A DNA stretch of 64,000 nucleotides from CAWDPQ01 sp963804245 (GTDB lineage Bacteria; Acidobacteriota; Vicinamibacteria; Vicinamibacterales; 2-12-FULL-66-21). The position numbers were made by a program, and so were the translations under genes. Of the stretch, positions 51,157 through 60,015 are shown piece after piece. The stretch's first letter is position 1. The number at the start of each line of letters is the position of its first letter. The stretch spans positions 1 through 64,000 of the forward strand of contig CAWDPQ010000019.1 of assembly GCA_963804245.1 (NCBI GenBank), given 5' to 3'. The notes below the pieces were generated by a model that ran no database searches, had not been told where the DNA came from, and worked only from the letters and a program-made list of their open reading frames with translations.

Positions 51157-52644
51157 ATGGGAGACCGGGGAGCTGTGAGCGCTCAATTTCTGGCGTTCGA
51201 TCTCGGCGCGGAAAGCGGCCGCGCCATTCTCGGGCGGCTGAACGACGGCCTGCTCGACGTCCGGGAGCTGCACCGGTTTCCAAACGACCCCGTACGGCAG
51301 AGCGGCCGTCTGCAATGGGACATCTTCCGGCTGTGGCTGGAGATGCGGCGATCGCTCGAGCGCCTGCCCACGACATCCCTCGACAGCATTGGCGTCGACA
51401 CCTGGGGTTGCGATTACGCACTCATCGCCGAGGACGGCAGCCTGCTCCAGAACCCCTACCACTACCGTGACAGCCGTACCGACGGCGTCATGGAGGCAGT
51501 CTTCCAGCGCCTGCCGGCCGACGAGATCTACGCGGTGACCGGCATCCAGTTCCTGCCGTTCAACACGCTGTTCCAGCTCTACGCGCACGCCGCCGCCGCA
51601 CCGAAGGTGCTCAATGCGGCGCGAGCGCTGCTGACCATCCCCGATCTCCTGAACTACTGGCTGACCGGCGAACTGGCCGCGGAGTTCACGAATGCGACGA
51701 CCACGCAATTCGTCGACGCGCACTCGCGCTCGTGGGCATCGCGCCTGTTCTCGAAGCTCGATCTCCCGGTTCGCTTGCTGCCTCCCCTGATCGAGCCGGG
51801 AACGACCATCGGCCACGTGCTTCCGGACGTTTCGGCGGCGCTGGCCGGTACGCCCGTGGTCGCCCCGGCGTGCCACGACACGGGATCCGCCGTCGCCTCG
51901 GTGAACGTCGGCGGCGGGCGCGCGTTCTTGAGCTCCGGCACCTGGTCGCTGCTCGGCACCGAGGTACCGGCGCCGATCATCACGCCGCGATCGCGCGAGC
52001 TGAACTTCACGAACGAGGGCGGAGTCTGCGGAACGACCAGGTTGCTGAAGAACATCGCCGGCATGTGGTTGTTGCAGGGCTGCCTGAAGAGTTGGGCGGC
52101 GGAAGGGCGGCGCTTCGAGTACGACGAGCTCTTGACCGCGGCAAGCGACGAGCGTCACGCGTTCAAGGTCCTCTTCGATCCCGATCACGGTGCCTTCCTC
52201 CATCCGACGAGCATGGTGTCGGCCATTGCCGACTACTGCCGGGAGACGCGCCAGACCGAGCCTGACGGTCCACCAGCCTATACCCGCGCGATTCTCGAGA
52301 GTCTCGCCTTCAAGTATCGATATGTGCTCGATTGCATCGAGGGCTTGACGGGGACGCCCATCACCGAGGTGCAGATTGTGGGCGGTGGATCGCGCAACCG
52401 GCTGCTCAATCAATTCACGGCCGATGCGACCGGCCGGACGGTTGAGGCCGGCCCGGTCGAAGCCACCGCACTCGGGAACATTGCGATGCAGATGGTGGCC
52501 ACCCGTGCCGTGGCGTCGCTGGGCGAGGCGCGAGCGATCATCGCCCGTTCCTTCCCGCTCGAGCGGTTCGAGCCGACGTCGACCGACCGCTGGAACGCGC
52601 ATTACCGCCGATTTCAAGATTATCTGGAGCTGACCTGTGTCTGA
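51157..52644 (+). CDS. rhaB: Rhamnulokinase
   Basis: FGGY-family sugar kinase of 495 aa that phosphorylates L-rhamnulose. The N-terminal phosphate loop is FLAFDLGAESGRAILGRL (DxGxxSxR pattern), IGVDTWGCDYALI and VTGIQFLPFNTLFQLYA are typical of RhaB, as are APACHDTGSAVASVNVGGGR, FLSSGTWSLLGTE and the ADP-binding VQIVGGGSRNRLLNQFTADA. ATG at 51157 is used; GTG at 51175 with GGGGAG immediately before it is an alternative. Its stop overlaps the start of the aldolase gene by 8 bp, so the two enzymes act in sequence from one transcript. Confidence 0.9.
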   Translation: MGDRGAVSAQFLAFDLGAESGRAILGRLNDGLLDVRELHRFPNDPVRQSGRLQWDIFRLWLEMRRSLERLPTTSLDSIGVDTWGCDYALIAEDGSLLQNPYHYRDSRTDGVMEAVFQRLPADEIYAVTGIQFLPFNTLFQLYAHAAAAPKVLNAARALLTIPDLLNYWLTGELAAEFTNATTTQFVDAHSRSWASRLFSKLDLPVRLLPPLIEPGTTIGHVLPDVSAALAGTPVVAPACHDTGSAVASVNVGGGRAFLSSGTWSLLGTEVPAPIITPRSRELNFTNEGGVCGTTRLLKNIAGMWLLQGCLKSWAAEGRRFEYDELLTAASDERHAFKVLFDPDHGAFLHPTSMVSAIADYCRETRQTEPDGPPAYTRAILESLAFKYRYVLDCIEGLTGTPITEVQIVGGGSRNRLLNQFTADATGRTVEAGPVEATALGNIAMQMVATRAVASLGEARAIIARSFPLERFEPTSTDRWNAHYRRFQDYLELTCV

Positions 52645-54863
52645 GATGTCCACCATGGAGACCGTGTTCCTCAAGAACCTCTGGGAGGATCGCGAAGCCG
52701 CACGGCTCGAGGCCAACCCGCTCGAGCTGCTGCGCTATCGATCGAACCTGCTCGGTGCCGACCTTCGCATCACCAACTTCGGCGGCGGCAACACGAGCTC
52801 GAAGTTCACGCTGCCGGATCCGTTGACGGGGAAGGCGGAGCGGGTCATGGCCGTCAAAGGCAGCGGCGGCGACTTGCGCTCGATCGGCACTGCCGGCTTT
52901 GCCGTTCTGTATCTCGATAAGCTGGAGAGCCTCATCCAGCGCTATCGCGGCGAGGCGTTCGAAGACGAGATGGTGGGCTTCTACCCGCTGTCTGCCTTCG
53001 GCGAGAATCGCGTGGCCGCTTCGATCGACACGCCCCTGCACGCGTTTCTGCCGTTTCCGCACGTCGATCATCTCCATCCCGACTGGGCCATCGCGCTTGC
53101 CGCGAGCGCGAACGGCGGGAAGAAGCTCGAGGAGTTCAACCAGAAATACAGCCGTCACATCGTCTGGGTGCCATGGCAGCGGCCGGGATTCGAGCTGGCG
53201 TTGATGCTGCGGCAAGCGGTCGAAGCACAGCCAGGTTGCGACGGCATCATCCTCGGCGGGCACGGACTCTTCACGTGGGGAGAGTCGCAGCGTGAGTGTT
53301 ATCTGAACAGCATCAAGACGATCGACCAGATGGGGGAGTTCGTCCAGGATCACCAGAAGCGGCTCGGCCGGCCACTTTTCGGCGGATCGGCAGCCGGCGC
53401 CGTGCGCGAGCGCGAAGAGGTCGTCGCGGCGCTCCTCCCTTACCTTCGCGGCGCCGTCTCCTCCAACCGGCGCGTGATCGCGCACTACGACAGCAGCGAG
53501 GATGCGTTGACGTTCGCCAGCTCGCAGTGGGCAGACGACCTGTGCTCGATGGGCACGAGCTGTCCCGACCACTTCCTGCGCACGCGCATCTCGCCGATGT
53601 TCATCCCGTGGAATGCGGAGAGCGAAGGGATCGCCGAACTCAAGAAACGCATCGACGAGCGTCTCGTGACGTACCGGCGGTTGTACGCCGAGTACTACAA
53701 CGCGCACGCCGATGCGGCCTCACCGGCGCTGCGCGACTCGAATCCATCCGTCGTCGTGATCCCGGGCCTTGGTCTGTTCGGGTTTGGCAAGGACAAGCGC
53801 GAAGCTCGCATTACGTCCGAGTTCTTCGTGAATGCGATCCACGTCATGGCCGGCGCCAACGCGCTCGAGGAGCGCGAGGCGGCGGTGACGTCGCCGCCGC
53901 AGGCGCGGCGTCCGGACCAGGCCGCGGAATTCCGGAGCTTCCACAATTACGTCGCGCTGCCGCGCTCGGAGGCGTTTCGCATCGAATACTGGGCGCTCGA
54001 AGAGGCAAAGCTGCAGCGCATGCCGCCGGAGCGCGAATTCAGCCGCAAGGTCGTGGTCGTTGTCGGCGGCGCGAGCGGAATCGGCCGGGAAGTCGCGCTG
54101 CAGATCGCGCGACGCGGCGGACAGGTTGTCGTCGCGGACATGAACGTCGCGAGCGCCGAGGCGGCGGCGAAAGAAGCGGCGGCCGCGTCATCGCCGGACA
54201 TGGTGCTGGCGGCTGCCGTCGATCTCGCGTCGCGCGACAGCATCGCCGCGGCATTGCCGCGCGACGGTCATGCGCTTCGGTGGCGTCGACGCGGTCGTCA
54301 ACACCGCCGCAATCTACCCAACCCCTGCCGCCGGAACGCCGGCGGAAGACGTCTGGGCGCGTACGCTCAGCGTCAACGTGACGAGCAACTACGTGCTCGC
54401 TGAGGAAGCAGGACGTATTCTGAAGGAGCAGGGCCTGCCGGCCGCGCTGGTCCTGACGAGCTCGGCGAACGCCATCGTGCCGAAGGCCGGCAGCGAGCCG
54501 TACGACGTCAGCAAAGCGGCAATCAACCATCTCATCCGCGAGCTCGCACTCGGCCTGGGTCCGCTCGTACGCGTGAACGGTGTAGCGCCGGCCACCGTCA
54601 TCGAGGGGTCGGCCATGTTTCCCAAAGATCGCGTGATCGTGGCGCTGAAGAAATACGCCATTCCTCACGACGAATCGGAAACGGTCGAAAGCCTCCGTTC
54701 CAAGCTGGCGGAGTTCTACGCTCGACGCACCATTACCCGCCGTCCGATCCTGCCGGTGGACTGCGCCAACGCCATCTGCTGGCTCGCGGGGGATCAGAGC
54801 GCCAAGACAACCGGCCACGTCATCCCGGTCGACGGCGGCCTGCCCGAGGCGTTCCTGCGATAG
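52637..54863 (+). CDS. rhaEW: Bifunctional rhamnulose-1-phosphate aldolase / short-chain dehydrogenase, frameshifted
   Basis: Fusion of an N-terminal class II aldolase/adducin domain (LGADLRITNFGGGNTSSKFT, TPLHAFLPFPHVDHLHPDWA with the zinc-binding His residues, IILGGHGLFTWGES) and a C-terminal SDR domain (KVVVVVGGASGIGREVALQI, VLTSSANAIVPKAGSEPYDV followed by SKAAINHL). The aldolase splits rhamnulose-1-phosphate into DHAP and L-lactaldehyde, and the SDR domain converts lactaldehyde. This matches the RhaEW arrangement of Bacillus. The frame breaks near 54252-54262 in the SDR part (one indel) and resumes as VMRFGGVDAVVNTAAIYP, giving about 740 residues when repaired. L-rhamnose isomerase is not in the window. 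Confidence 0.87.
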
Positions 54864-54889
54864 TAACCAGTCTGGGTTGCCAGGTTACC

Positions 54890-54960
54890 GAAGTTCCACG
54901 GTTCCACGGTTCTACGGTTCTATGGTTCTATGGTTCCCAGGTTCTCAGATCGAAAAGGTT
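54890..54960 (+). repeat. Heptanucleotide repeat (GGTTCTA type)
   Basis: Units such as GGTTCCAC, GGTTCTAC and GGTTCTAT follow each other with a 7-bp period from about 54894 to 54955 in the spacer upstream of the flavoprotein gene. A short inverted tract of the same family lies just beyond the gene at 56785-56812. Confidence 0.8.
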
Positions 54961-54978
54961 CTGCGCTTTGAGGTTCTG

Positions 54979-56803
54979 ATGGTTACTCGCCGACTCGCCG
55001 TTGCGATGACGCTCGTCGGGGGGTCGCTCGCACCTGTTAGTCCTGTGCATTTTGCGCAGGGAAAGCAGGAACCAGTCGATGTGCTCACGGTCGGTGCGGG
55101 CATAGCCGGGCTCAGCGCTGCGCTGGAAGCGGCGCGTGCGGGCGCGTCGGTGCTGGTCGTCGACATGTCCACCGTCGGCGGCGGGCATGCCATCCTGTCG
55201 AACGGTGCCGTCTCGATCGTCGGCACGCCATTGCAGGAGCAGCGGAAGGTTGTCGATTCGCCTGCTCTCGCAGAGAAGGACTTTCTTGCCCGAGGTGAAG
55301 ACAACGCCACCCGCTGGGTCGCTGCCTACGCACGCGATTCACGGGAGTGGCTCTACGACTGGCTCACCGATCTCGGTGTCTCCTTCGAGGGTCTGGTGCG
55401 TCCGGCTGGCAATTCCGTCCCCCGACTCCACCTGGCCCGAGGCAAGGGGCTGGGGCTGGTCGAACCGCTCTATCACGCGTGCCTCCGGCACCCGAACATC
55501 CGATTTCAGTGGGCGACGCTCGCTGAAGATCTGATCGTGCGCCAGGGACGGGTCAGCGGGGTCAGGGTCCGCGATCTTCGTCGAGGGACGCGCCAGGATC
55601 TTTTCGCCCGCAACGTGATCGTCGCGACCGGAGGATTTCAGAGCAACCTGAAAACCGTGCTCGCCAACTGGCCATCCGAACTGCCCAAGCCGAGTCGCGT
55701 GCTCGCGGGCGCCGCGCATTCCGCTACGGGGTCGGGTCACGATCTGGTCCGACGCATCAACGGCCGGGTGTCTCGCCTGGATCACCAGTGGAACTACGTG
55801 CTCGGGCTGCCGGACCCGCGCGATCCCAGCCGGACACGCGGACTCGCCGCCTTCAACTTCAACGCAATCTGGGTGAACGCGGAGGGCAAGCGATTTACGC
55901 AGGAATTCGGCGATGAGAAGCTCGGCTTGCGCGCGCTGCTGAACCAGCCGGGCGGCACCTATTGGAATCTTTTCGACGAGAAGGGCAAGGACGCGTTTTC
56001 GATCACGGTAGCGGGCTACGAGAATCTTGGTGAAGTCCGTCGGCTGGTGTACGACACGTCAGGCGTAGTCGTGACGGCGGATTCCCTCGACAAATCGGCG
56101 GCAGCGATGCGCGTGCCGCCAGCCAATCTCCTTGCGACCGTGTCCCGTTACAACGACCTGGCGACTCAGGGCATCGACGTGGACTTCCAGGCGTTTGGCG
56201 AGAAGACATTTCCCAAACCGAAGCCGACCGACACGCCGCCTTTCTACGCCGCCCAGTTCTTTCCGCTCACGCGCAAGAGCATGGGCGGGATCGACGTCGA
56301 CATGGAATGTCGCGTGCTGGATCAATCGAGGCGCGTCATCCCGGGGCTGTTCGCCGTCGGAGAGGTCACCGGCTTCGGTGGAATCAACGGAAAGGCCGCG
56401 CTCGAGGGAACCTTCCTGGGTCCCGGTATTTACATGGGACGTATCGCGGGTCGGAGCATCGCGCAGGAGCTGGGCCGTGCCCGGCCGCCCGCGCCGAATT
56501 CGGAGCCGCCCATGAGAGCCGTCACTCGTGAGACACCCTTCAGCAATGCAGCGTGTCTCAAATGCCACGAGGTGTCGAAAGATGTCGCGCGGCGACGACC
56601 AGGGTACTGGCATTACGAGCAGTCGCACGCCAGGGCGCTGTCACGCCAGTACGCCTGTTCTTCGTGCCATGCGGATTTGTTTCCGCACCGGGCCGCCGCT
56701 CACCGCTTGGACCGAACGTCCGCCATGATGTATCTGCCGTGCATGCCACGGCGTCCAACCGCGCGAGGGTCCCCCCGCCCGGCCGGAACCTTTAGAACCT
56801 TAG
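54979..56803 (+). CDS. Exported FAD-dependent oxidoreductase with multiheme c tail, frameshifted near the end
   Basis: Flavoprotein of the fumarate reductase/succinate dehydrogenase (FAD_binding_2) type. The ATG at 54979 follows GAGGTTCTG and opens a signal peptide cleaved near HFAQG. FAD motifs are DVLTVGAGIAGLSAALEAAR, SVLVVDMSTVGGGHAI, RNVIVATGGFQSN and LFAVGEVTGFGGINGKAALE, followed by GTFLGPGIYMG. The C-terminal tail has heme motifs CLKCH and CSSCH and, in another frame, CRACHGVQPREGPP. The last motif needs a frame shift near 56725, after which the protein ends at 56803; the unshifted frame would run on to 56898 through antisense DNA. It may reduce or oxidise a small unsaturated acid at the cell surface. 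Confidence 0.78.
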
Positions 56804-56815
56804 AACCATTAAGAA
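56785..56815 (-). repeat. Short GGTTCTA-type heptad tract, inverted
   Basis: On the minus strand the sequence reads AATGGTTCTAAGGTTCTAAA followed by GGTTCC, three or four units of the same heptamer family found at 54890-54960. The flavoprotein gene is thus flanked by oppositely oriented tracts. Confidence 0.65.
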
Positions 56816-57190
56816 TTCGGACTCAACACCACCTTCATGCACTCCTCTTCCTTGTGCAGGAACGTGTCGTAGCCCTTCGGCGCATCCTCGAGGCGTAGCC
56901 GGTGCGTGATCACGAAACTCGGGTCGATCTGCCCAGCTTCGATTCGCTCCAGAAGCGGCCGCATGTAACGGCGGACGCGCGTCTGCCCTGACTTGATCGT
57001 CAGCGCGCGATTGACGATCGCGCCCATCGGGAATTTGTCGATGAAACCGCCGTACCGCCGGCGACCGAGATGGTCCCGCCGCTGCGGCACGCGAGGATGG
57101 CCTGACGCAGGGCGACCGGCCGGTCGGTCTCGAGCATCATGGCCTGCTTCGCCCCGATCGTAGGCGCCGGCTGCGCCCGGCGCATGACCT
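56809..57190 (-). pseudogene. Zinc-dependent alcohol/formaldehyde dehydrogenase, C-terminal fragment
   Basis: C-terminal part of a medium-chain zinc dehydrogenase of the glutathione-independent formaldehyde dehydrogenase type. PTIGAKQAMMLETDRPVALR, then QAILACRSGGTISVAGG is in one frame; near 57050 the frame changes and continues YGGFIDKFPMGAIVNRALTI, then KSGQTRVRRYMRPLLERIEA and a C-terminal DTFLHKEEECMKVVLSPNS. The catalytic zinc site and most of the N-terminal half are missing: upstream of about 57195 the sequence is unrelated. The break lies next to the cassette array and may be the scar of its insertion. Confidence 0.75.
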
Positions 57191-57425
57191 TCCATGCCGC
57201 TTGCGTGATGTGTGCAATGCGTGATCCGGCCCGAAGATGGAACGGATCGCGGATACGTCTGGCATGGTGGTCCGCGCAGAGTCGGCGTTCGTTACGCACC
57301 GTGATGGTTTCGCTGCAGCTGCGGCGCGAGTGCTCGCACGTCCAGCCGCGCTCGGGAGTGCCGCTGACTCGCATCGGATTGTTCCAGCCTATGAGAGAAC
57401 AATCTTGACCTCAAAGCGGCGACCA

Positions 57426-57734
57426 TTAACCTCGTGTTGCCCTGCAAGGCGCTCGAACGCCTCCGCGTCTCGAAGGTCCGCAGAATGCCACGGCACTCTC
57501 CACTGCTCGCCCAGCAGCCTCCTGACCTCCCAGGAGTTTCAGAACTCTTGGATGGGTGTACTTCAACACGACATCAATGTCGCCGGTGTGCAAAGACTGC
57601 ACGATTTGTCGGACATCCTCATGTGCCCGTGCACTCACCGCCGATTCGCAATTTTGTGCAACTCCGTGGGAGGCACTCAAGACCGCAAATGTCAGCGCAA
57701 GAATGCTTCGGTACACGCCGCATTGCCTTTCCAT
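57426..57734 (-). CDS. Cassette-encoded exported protein, C-terminus broken
   Basis: A 102-aa frame starting at 57734, 7 bp after the attC site at 57741-57828. The signal peptide is MERQCGVYRSILALTFAVLS, cleaved near GVAQN. The mature part, SARAHEDVRQIVQSLHTGDI, then DVVLKYTHPRVLKLLGGQEA and AGRAVESA, resembles small secreted proteins with a lumazine- or NTF2-like N-terminal helix pair. After about VAFCGPSRRG the frame seems to shift, so the natural C-terminus is lost or continues in another frame. Upstream in-frame codons only translate the attC site (NQAMEPTAF...), a known artefact of such cassettes. Confidence 0.6.
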   Translation of the reverse strand: MERQCGVYRSILALTFAVLSASHGVAQNCESAVSARAHEDVRQIVQSLHTGDIDVVLKYTHPRVLKLLGGQEAAGRAVESAVAFCGPSRRGGVRAPCRATRG

Positions 57735-57740
57735 TTGTCT

Positions 57741-57828
57741 GGCTAACGAATTGGCGATGAGCCGCGGCGCTCCGGTGTTGGTGTGGGCCACGCCCACGAA
57801 CGCCGTCGGCTCCATCGCCTGGTTAGGC
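57741..57828 (-). other. attC recombination site (integron cassette)
   Basis: In minus orientation it starts GCCTAAC (matches RYYYAAC) and ends GTTAGCC (close to GTTRRRY). The inner arms GGCGATGGAGCC and GGCTCATCGCC pair except for one unpaired G, the extrahelical base that integrases use for strand choice. Length is 88 bp with a structured centre. The hicB stop codon (TAA) lies inside the first core site, the usual compact arrangement. Confidence 0.85.
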
Positions 57829-58086
57829 CGCGACTTCCACCGTAGCGTAAAAGTCAATCTCCCTCGTTCGGCGTCGTGGTGTCACAGTGCGATGGCTGGG
57901 GCGCGGAACCGGCAGACCGTCTTCGCGAAGACCTCGGACATGAAGTTCGATCGCTCGCTCGATGCGGCGCAAGGCGCTGTCGATCGTTTTTCCCGTCGCA
58001 ACACACCCAGGTAAATCTGGAACCGACGCGCCCCAGTCGCTGTCAGCGTCGCGGTTGATCCGCACGAGATACTGCATCGTTTTCAT
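57823..58086 (-). CDS. hicB: HicB family antitoxin
   Basis: An 87-aa HicB-type antitoxin: YLVRINRDADSDWGASVPDL, then PGCVATGKTIDSALRRIERA and IELHVRGLREDGLPVPRPS, the partial RNase H-like fold of the family. A C-terminal DNA-binding domain is short or absent, as in the compact HicB class. It neutralises HicA. The start overlaps the hicA stop by 4 bp and the stop lies inside the attC site, so the pair travels as cassette cargo. Confidence 0.88.
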   Translation of the reverse strand: MKTMQYLVRINRDADSDWGASVPDLPGCVATGKTIDSALRRIERAIELHVRGLREDGLPVPRPSHRTVTPRRRTREIDFYATVEVAA

Positions 58087-58280
58087 GACTTCGATACCTT
58101 CAATCCTGACTGGCGCTTCACCGACGCCAGTGTTCCCTTCGGCATATCATCGCCGAGATTGCCGCTCACGGTGACTCGACCCGTCTTGCTCGCGTGCTTT
58201 AATTGGCGATGGCTGCCTTCCTGGCTGACAAGCGCCCAGCCGTCTTCTTCGAGAAGCCGAATCACCTCGCGAACCTTCAC
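58083..58280 (-). CDS. hicA: HicA family mRNA interferase toxin
   Basis: A 65-aa HicA toxin with the double-stranded RNA-binding fold: MKVREVIRLLEEDGWALVSQ, then EGSHRQLKHASKTGRVTVSG. The catalytic His is in GSHRQLKH. It would cleave mRNA when freed from HicB. The GTG start at 58280 overlaps the end of the preceding small gene (GCGTGA), making a three-gene unit with coupled translation. Toxin-antitoxin pairs are typical stabilising cargo of cassette arrays. Confidence 0.9.
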   Translation of the reverse strand: MKVREVIRLLEEDGWALVSQEGSHRQLKHASKTGRVTVSGNLGDDMPKGTLASVKRQSGLKVSKS

Positions 58281-58656
58281 GCGAGCTGTACGCCTCGAAT
58301 CGTAAGGCCCCCCACCGACAAAGCGACGGACTCGAAGTCATCCTCGATTCGTTCAAAGTCGTGAGGTTCGACCAGGTTTAGCGACTCCATGTTGCACTCG
58401 AACATGCCGTTCGCACCGGCGCGCGGTAGGTCCGCAGGCAATTGCCATACCAAAAGAGCTCGAGCTGGATGGATCTGCTGCGATTTCCGTACCCGGCCGT
58501 CTCAAAGATCATCGCCCAGCGACCGTCATCAGCATAGAGATGCAGAGACGTGGTCGCATTAAAGAAATAGCCGTGACTCAGATCGATAAAGAACCTGTAC
58601 GGTTCCCGGCCGCACCGCTCGAGGTGCTCGATCACATCCTCTGCGGTGAAGCTCAT
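58277..58656 (-). CDS. Small conserved protein in the HicAB cassette, frameshifted
   Basis: The frame from the ATG at 58656 reads MSFTAEDVIEHLERCGREPY, then RFFIDLSHGYFFNATTSLHL and LELFWYGNCLRTY. Near 58415-58425 an indel shifts the frame, and the continuation GANGMFECNMESLNLVEPHD, then FERIEDDFESVALSVGGLTI ends at 58277. The FWYGNCL-x(n)-NM...DF.....I.VRG pattern resembles a small conserved family (DUF7003-like) often found in cassettes and near toxin genes; the family name is tentative. It starts 11 bp after attC2 and ends inside the hicA start codon. It may be an additional immunity or accessory gene. Confidence 0.55.
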
Positions 58657-58666
58657 GTCCTGGTCT

Positions 58667-58750
58667 GCCCAACGCTTCCGAATGAGCCACGCGCCCCACC
58701 GACATGATACCTGGGACGACGGGCGCGCCGGCTCCATTCGGTTGTTAGAC
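58667..58750 (-). other. attC recombination site (integron cassette)
   Basis: In minus orientation: GTCTAAC (RYYYAAC) at 58750-58744 and GTTGGGC (GTTRRRY) at 58673-58667. Inner arms CCGAATGGAGCC and GGCTCATTCGG pair with a single extrahelical G, and the stem extends through CGCGCCC/GGGGCGCG. The 84-bp site ends the pRiA4b ORF-3 cassette: that gene's TAA stop is inside the first core site. Confidence 0.9.
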
Positions 58751-59383
58751 AGCGCTCCGCCGATGTTCGAATGCGATCTGCCAACGCTCGCGCGGATTGT
58801 CGAACGTGATCGAATGAGGACTAAAGGCGTGCGGATCGAAGCTGCCGCCCACCCATTGCAACATCGCGTCATGTTCCGGGTGACGAGCGTCGTGAATGAC
58901 CTTTAGGAATTCGGCGTAGCCATACGTACCACCAACGTCTTCCGGCGGACAGGCGCCCGCACCAGCCACGCAGCGCGGGTACGCGCCACCGTCGCTTGGG
59001 ACAATGTCCTCGAACTCCAGGGTGTGTTCCCAGTCATCACCGAAGTCGTAGCGATACCGCACCGGATCCGATCCATGGCTGAGATACCGCGCAATCGGGA
59101 CCTTCCAGCCGGCCAGGCAGGGCCGCTCATCTGGCATCTCGTCGTCAGGGATGCCGATTCGACTGCCCCGCCCTGTCTTCGAATCGACAAGGGTGAATTC
59201 GTGAAGGTGATAGTCCTTCCAGCCCATCGCGTCCTGAATTGCGACGTGGAGATCCCAGAATGAGTAGCTCTCCGGTACTTGAACGCGGCGCCACACCAAC
59301 GGATCCGTGTTAGGCAAGACAATGAGAAACTGGCAGACGTGTGCAGGCTTAGCGGCCCGTTTCGGTTTTGGAATCGTCACCAT
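58745..59383 (-). CDS. Plasmid pRiA4b ORF-3 family protein (cassette-encoded)
   Basis: A 212-aa protein of the pRiA4b ORF-3/IS1096 TnpR-like family: CQFLIVLPNTDPLVWRRVQV, then PESYSFWDLHVAIQDAMGWK and DYHLHEFTLV, followed by YRYDFGDDWEHTLEFEDIV and PRCVAGAGACPPEDVGGTYG. These are the diagnostic WRR, GW-x(3)-HLHEF, YDFGDxWEH and C-x(6)-CPPEDxGG blocks, with a possible metal site. The function is unknown; such genes are frequent in mobile DNA. It lies between two attC sites and is cassette cargo. Confidence 0.9.
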   Translation of the reverse strand: MVTIPKPKRAAKPAHVCQFLIVLPNTDPLVWRRVQVPESYSFWDLHVAIQDAMGWKDYHLHEFTLVDSKTGRGSRIGIPDDEMPDERPCLAGWKVPIARYLSHGSDPVRYRYDFGDDWEHTLEFEDIVPSDGGAYPRCVAGAGACPPEDVGGTYGYAEFLKVIHDARHPEHDAMLQWVGGSFDPHAFSPHSITFDNPRERWQIAFEHRRSAV

Positions 59384-59404
59384 CGAGATTGTTGCTGCTG
59401 TGCT

Positions 59405-59456
59405 GTCTAACGTCGAGCCGCTGAGCCGCGCGCGGCGGCTCGAATCGTTTCTTCGA
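59405..59456 (-). other. Short attC-like site
   Basis: In minus orientation it ends with a good GTTAGAC core (59411-59405). The stem TCGAGCCGC / GCGGCTCGA closes over GCGCGCGGCTCA, but the left core is degenerate (AAGAAAC instead of RYYYAAC). It is much shorter (about 52 bp) than the other two and lacks the typical centre, so it is a weaker call. The Mrr-like frame stops inside its right core. Confidence 0.6.
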
Positions 59457-59895
59457 GTCCCGGATGGTTCACAATTTCCTTCTTGCCCCTATGCCACCAT
59501 ACTCCGGCATTCGCACAGGTCATCGCGACAAGGAGGTCAACCACAGGCGTTTCAAAAAACGCAGGTGAACTGTTGCGGACGCGATCAAGGAGCTGTGACG
59601 CGAGGGCATTTCGTAACCGCTGGTACGCTGAATCAATAGCCACCTCAGGTGAGTCGGGTTCTTCCGGCGGCTCCGTAACTGGCGGAACTGGATTGGGTCG
59701 CGGCATCGGTCGGGCAATGGGCGCGGGACCGGTGCGCACGCCGTTGTTTAGCCGCGTCCGACCGCTGGCCGTGATTCTCCAGATTCCCGTGGCTGGACTA
59801 TCGATTTCGCCACGTTCGAAAAGGCGCTGACGCGCGAACTGCACGTCGTTCTCCCATTTCAGGGCACCGGACACCCATAGCTCTCGCCTTGACAC
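59407..59895 (-). CDS. Mrr-like restriction endonuclease fragment (cassette-encoded)
   Basis: A 162-aa frame with the Mrr N-terminal winged-helix part (RELWVSGALKWENDVQFARQ, GIWRITASGRTRLNNG), a Pro-rich linker and the first segment of the nuclease domain (LASQLLDRVRNSSPAFFETP, then VVDLLVAM). In intact Mrr the next residues are a GYGGS loop and the D-QAK catalytic core. Here the sequence changes after LLVAM to unrelated residues and runs into the attC-like site, so the catalytic part is gone. It cannot cut DNA by itself. It is the outermost gene of the array on the side facing the ROK regulator. Confidence 0.65.
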   Translation of the reverse strand: MSRRELWVSGALKWENDVQFARQRLFERGEIDSPATGIWRITASGRTRLNNGVRTGPAPIARPMPRPNPVPPVTEPPEEPDSPEVAIDSAYQRLRNALASQLLDRVRNSSPAFFETPVVDLLVAMTCANAGVWWHRGKKEIVNHPGLEETIRAAARGSAARR

Positions 59896-60015
59896 CTCGG
59901 AATCCAGCCTTTCTTCAGGCCCTTGACAGCGACTCGATGCCGGCGTATTTTGTCCGCACTTGGGGCAAATAGGCCCAACTAGCCACGGCAGAGGGTTCTG
60001 GCTATCGGCGGCGCT

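Noticed and set aside
57735..57857. Protein-coding extension NQAMEPTAF...GAPRLIANSLAR upstream of the exported cassette protein
   Set aside because: This is the translation of the attC site itself, a well-known artefact; the gene has its own start at 57734 after the site.
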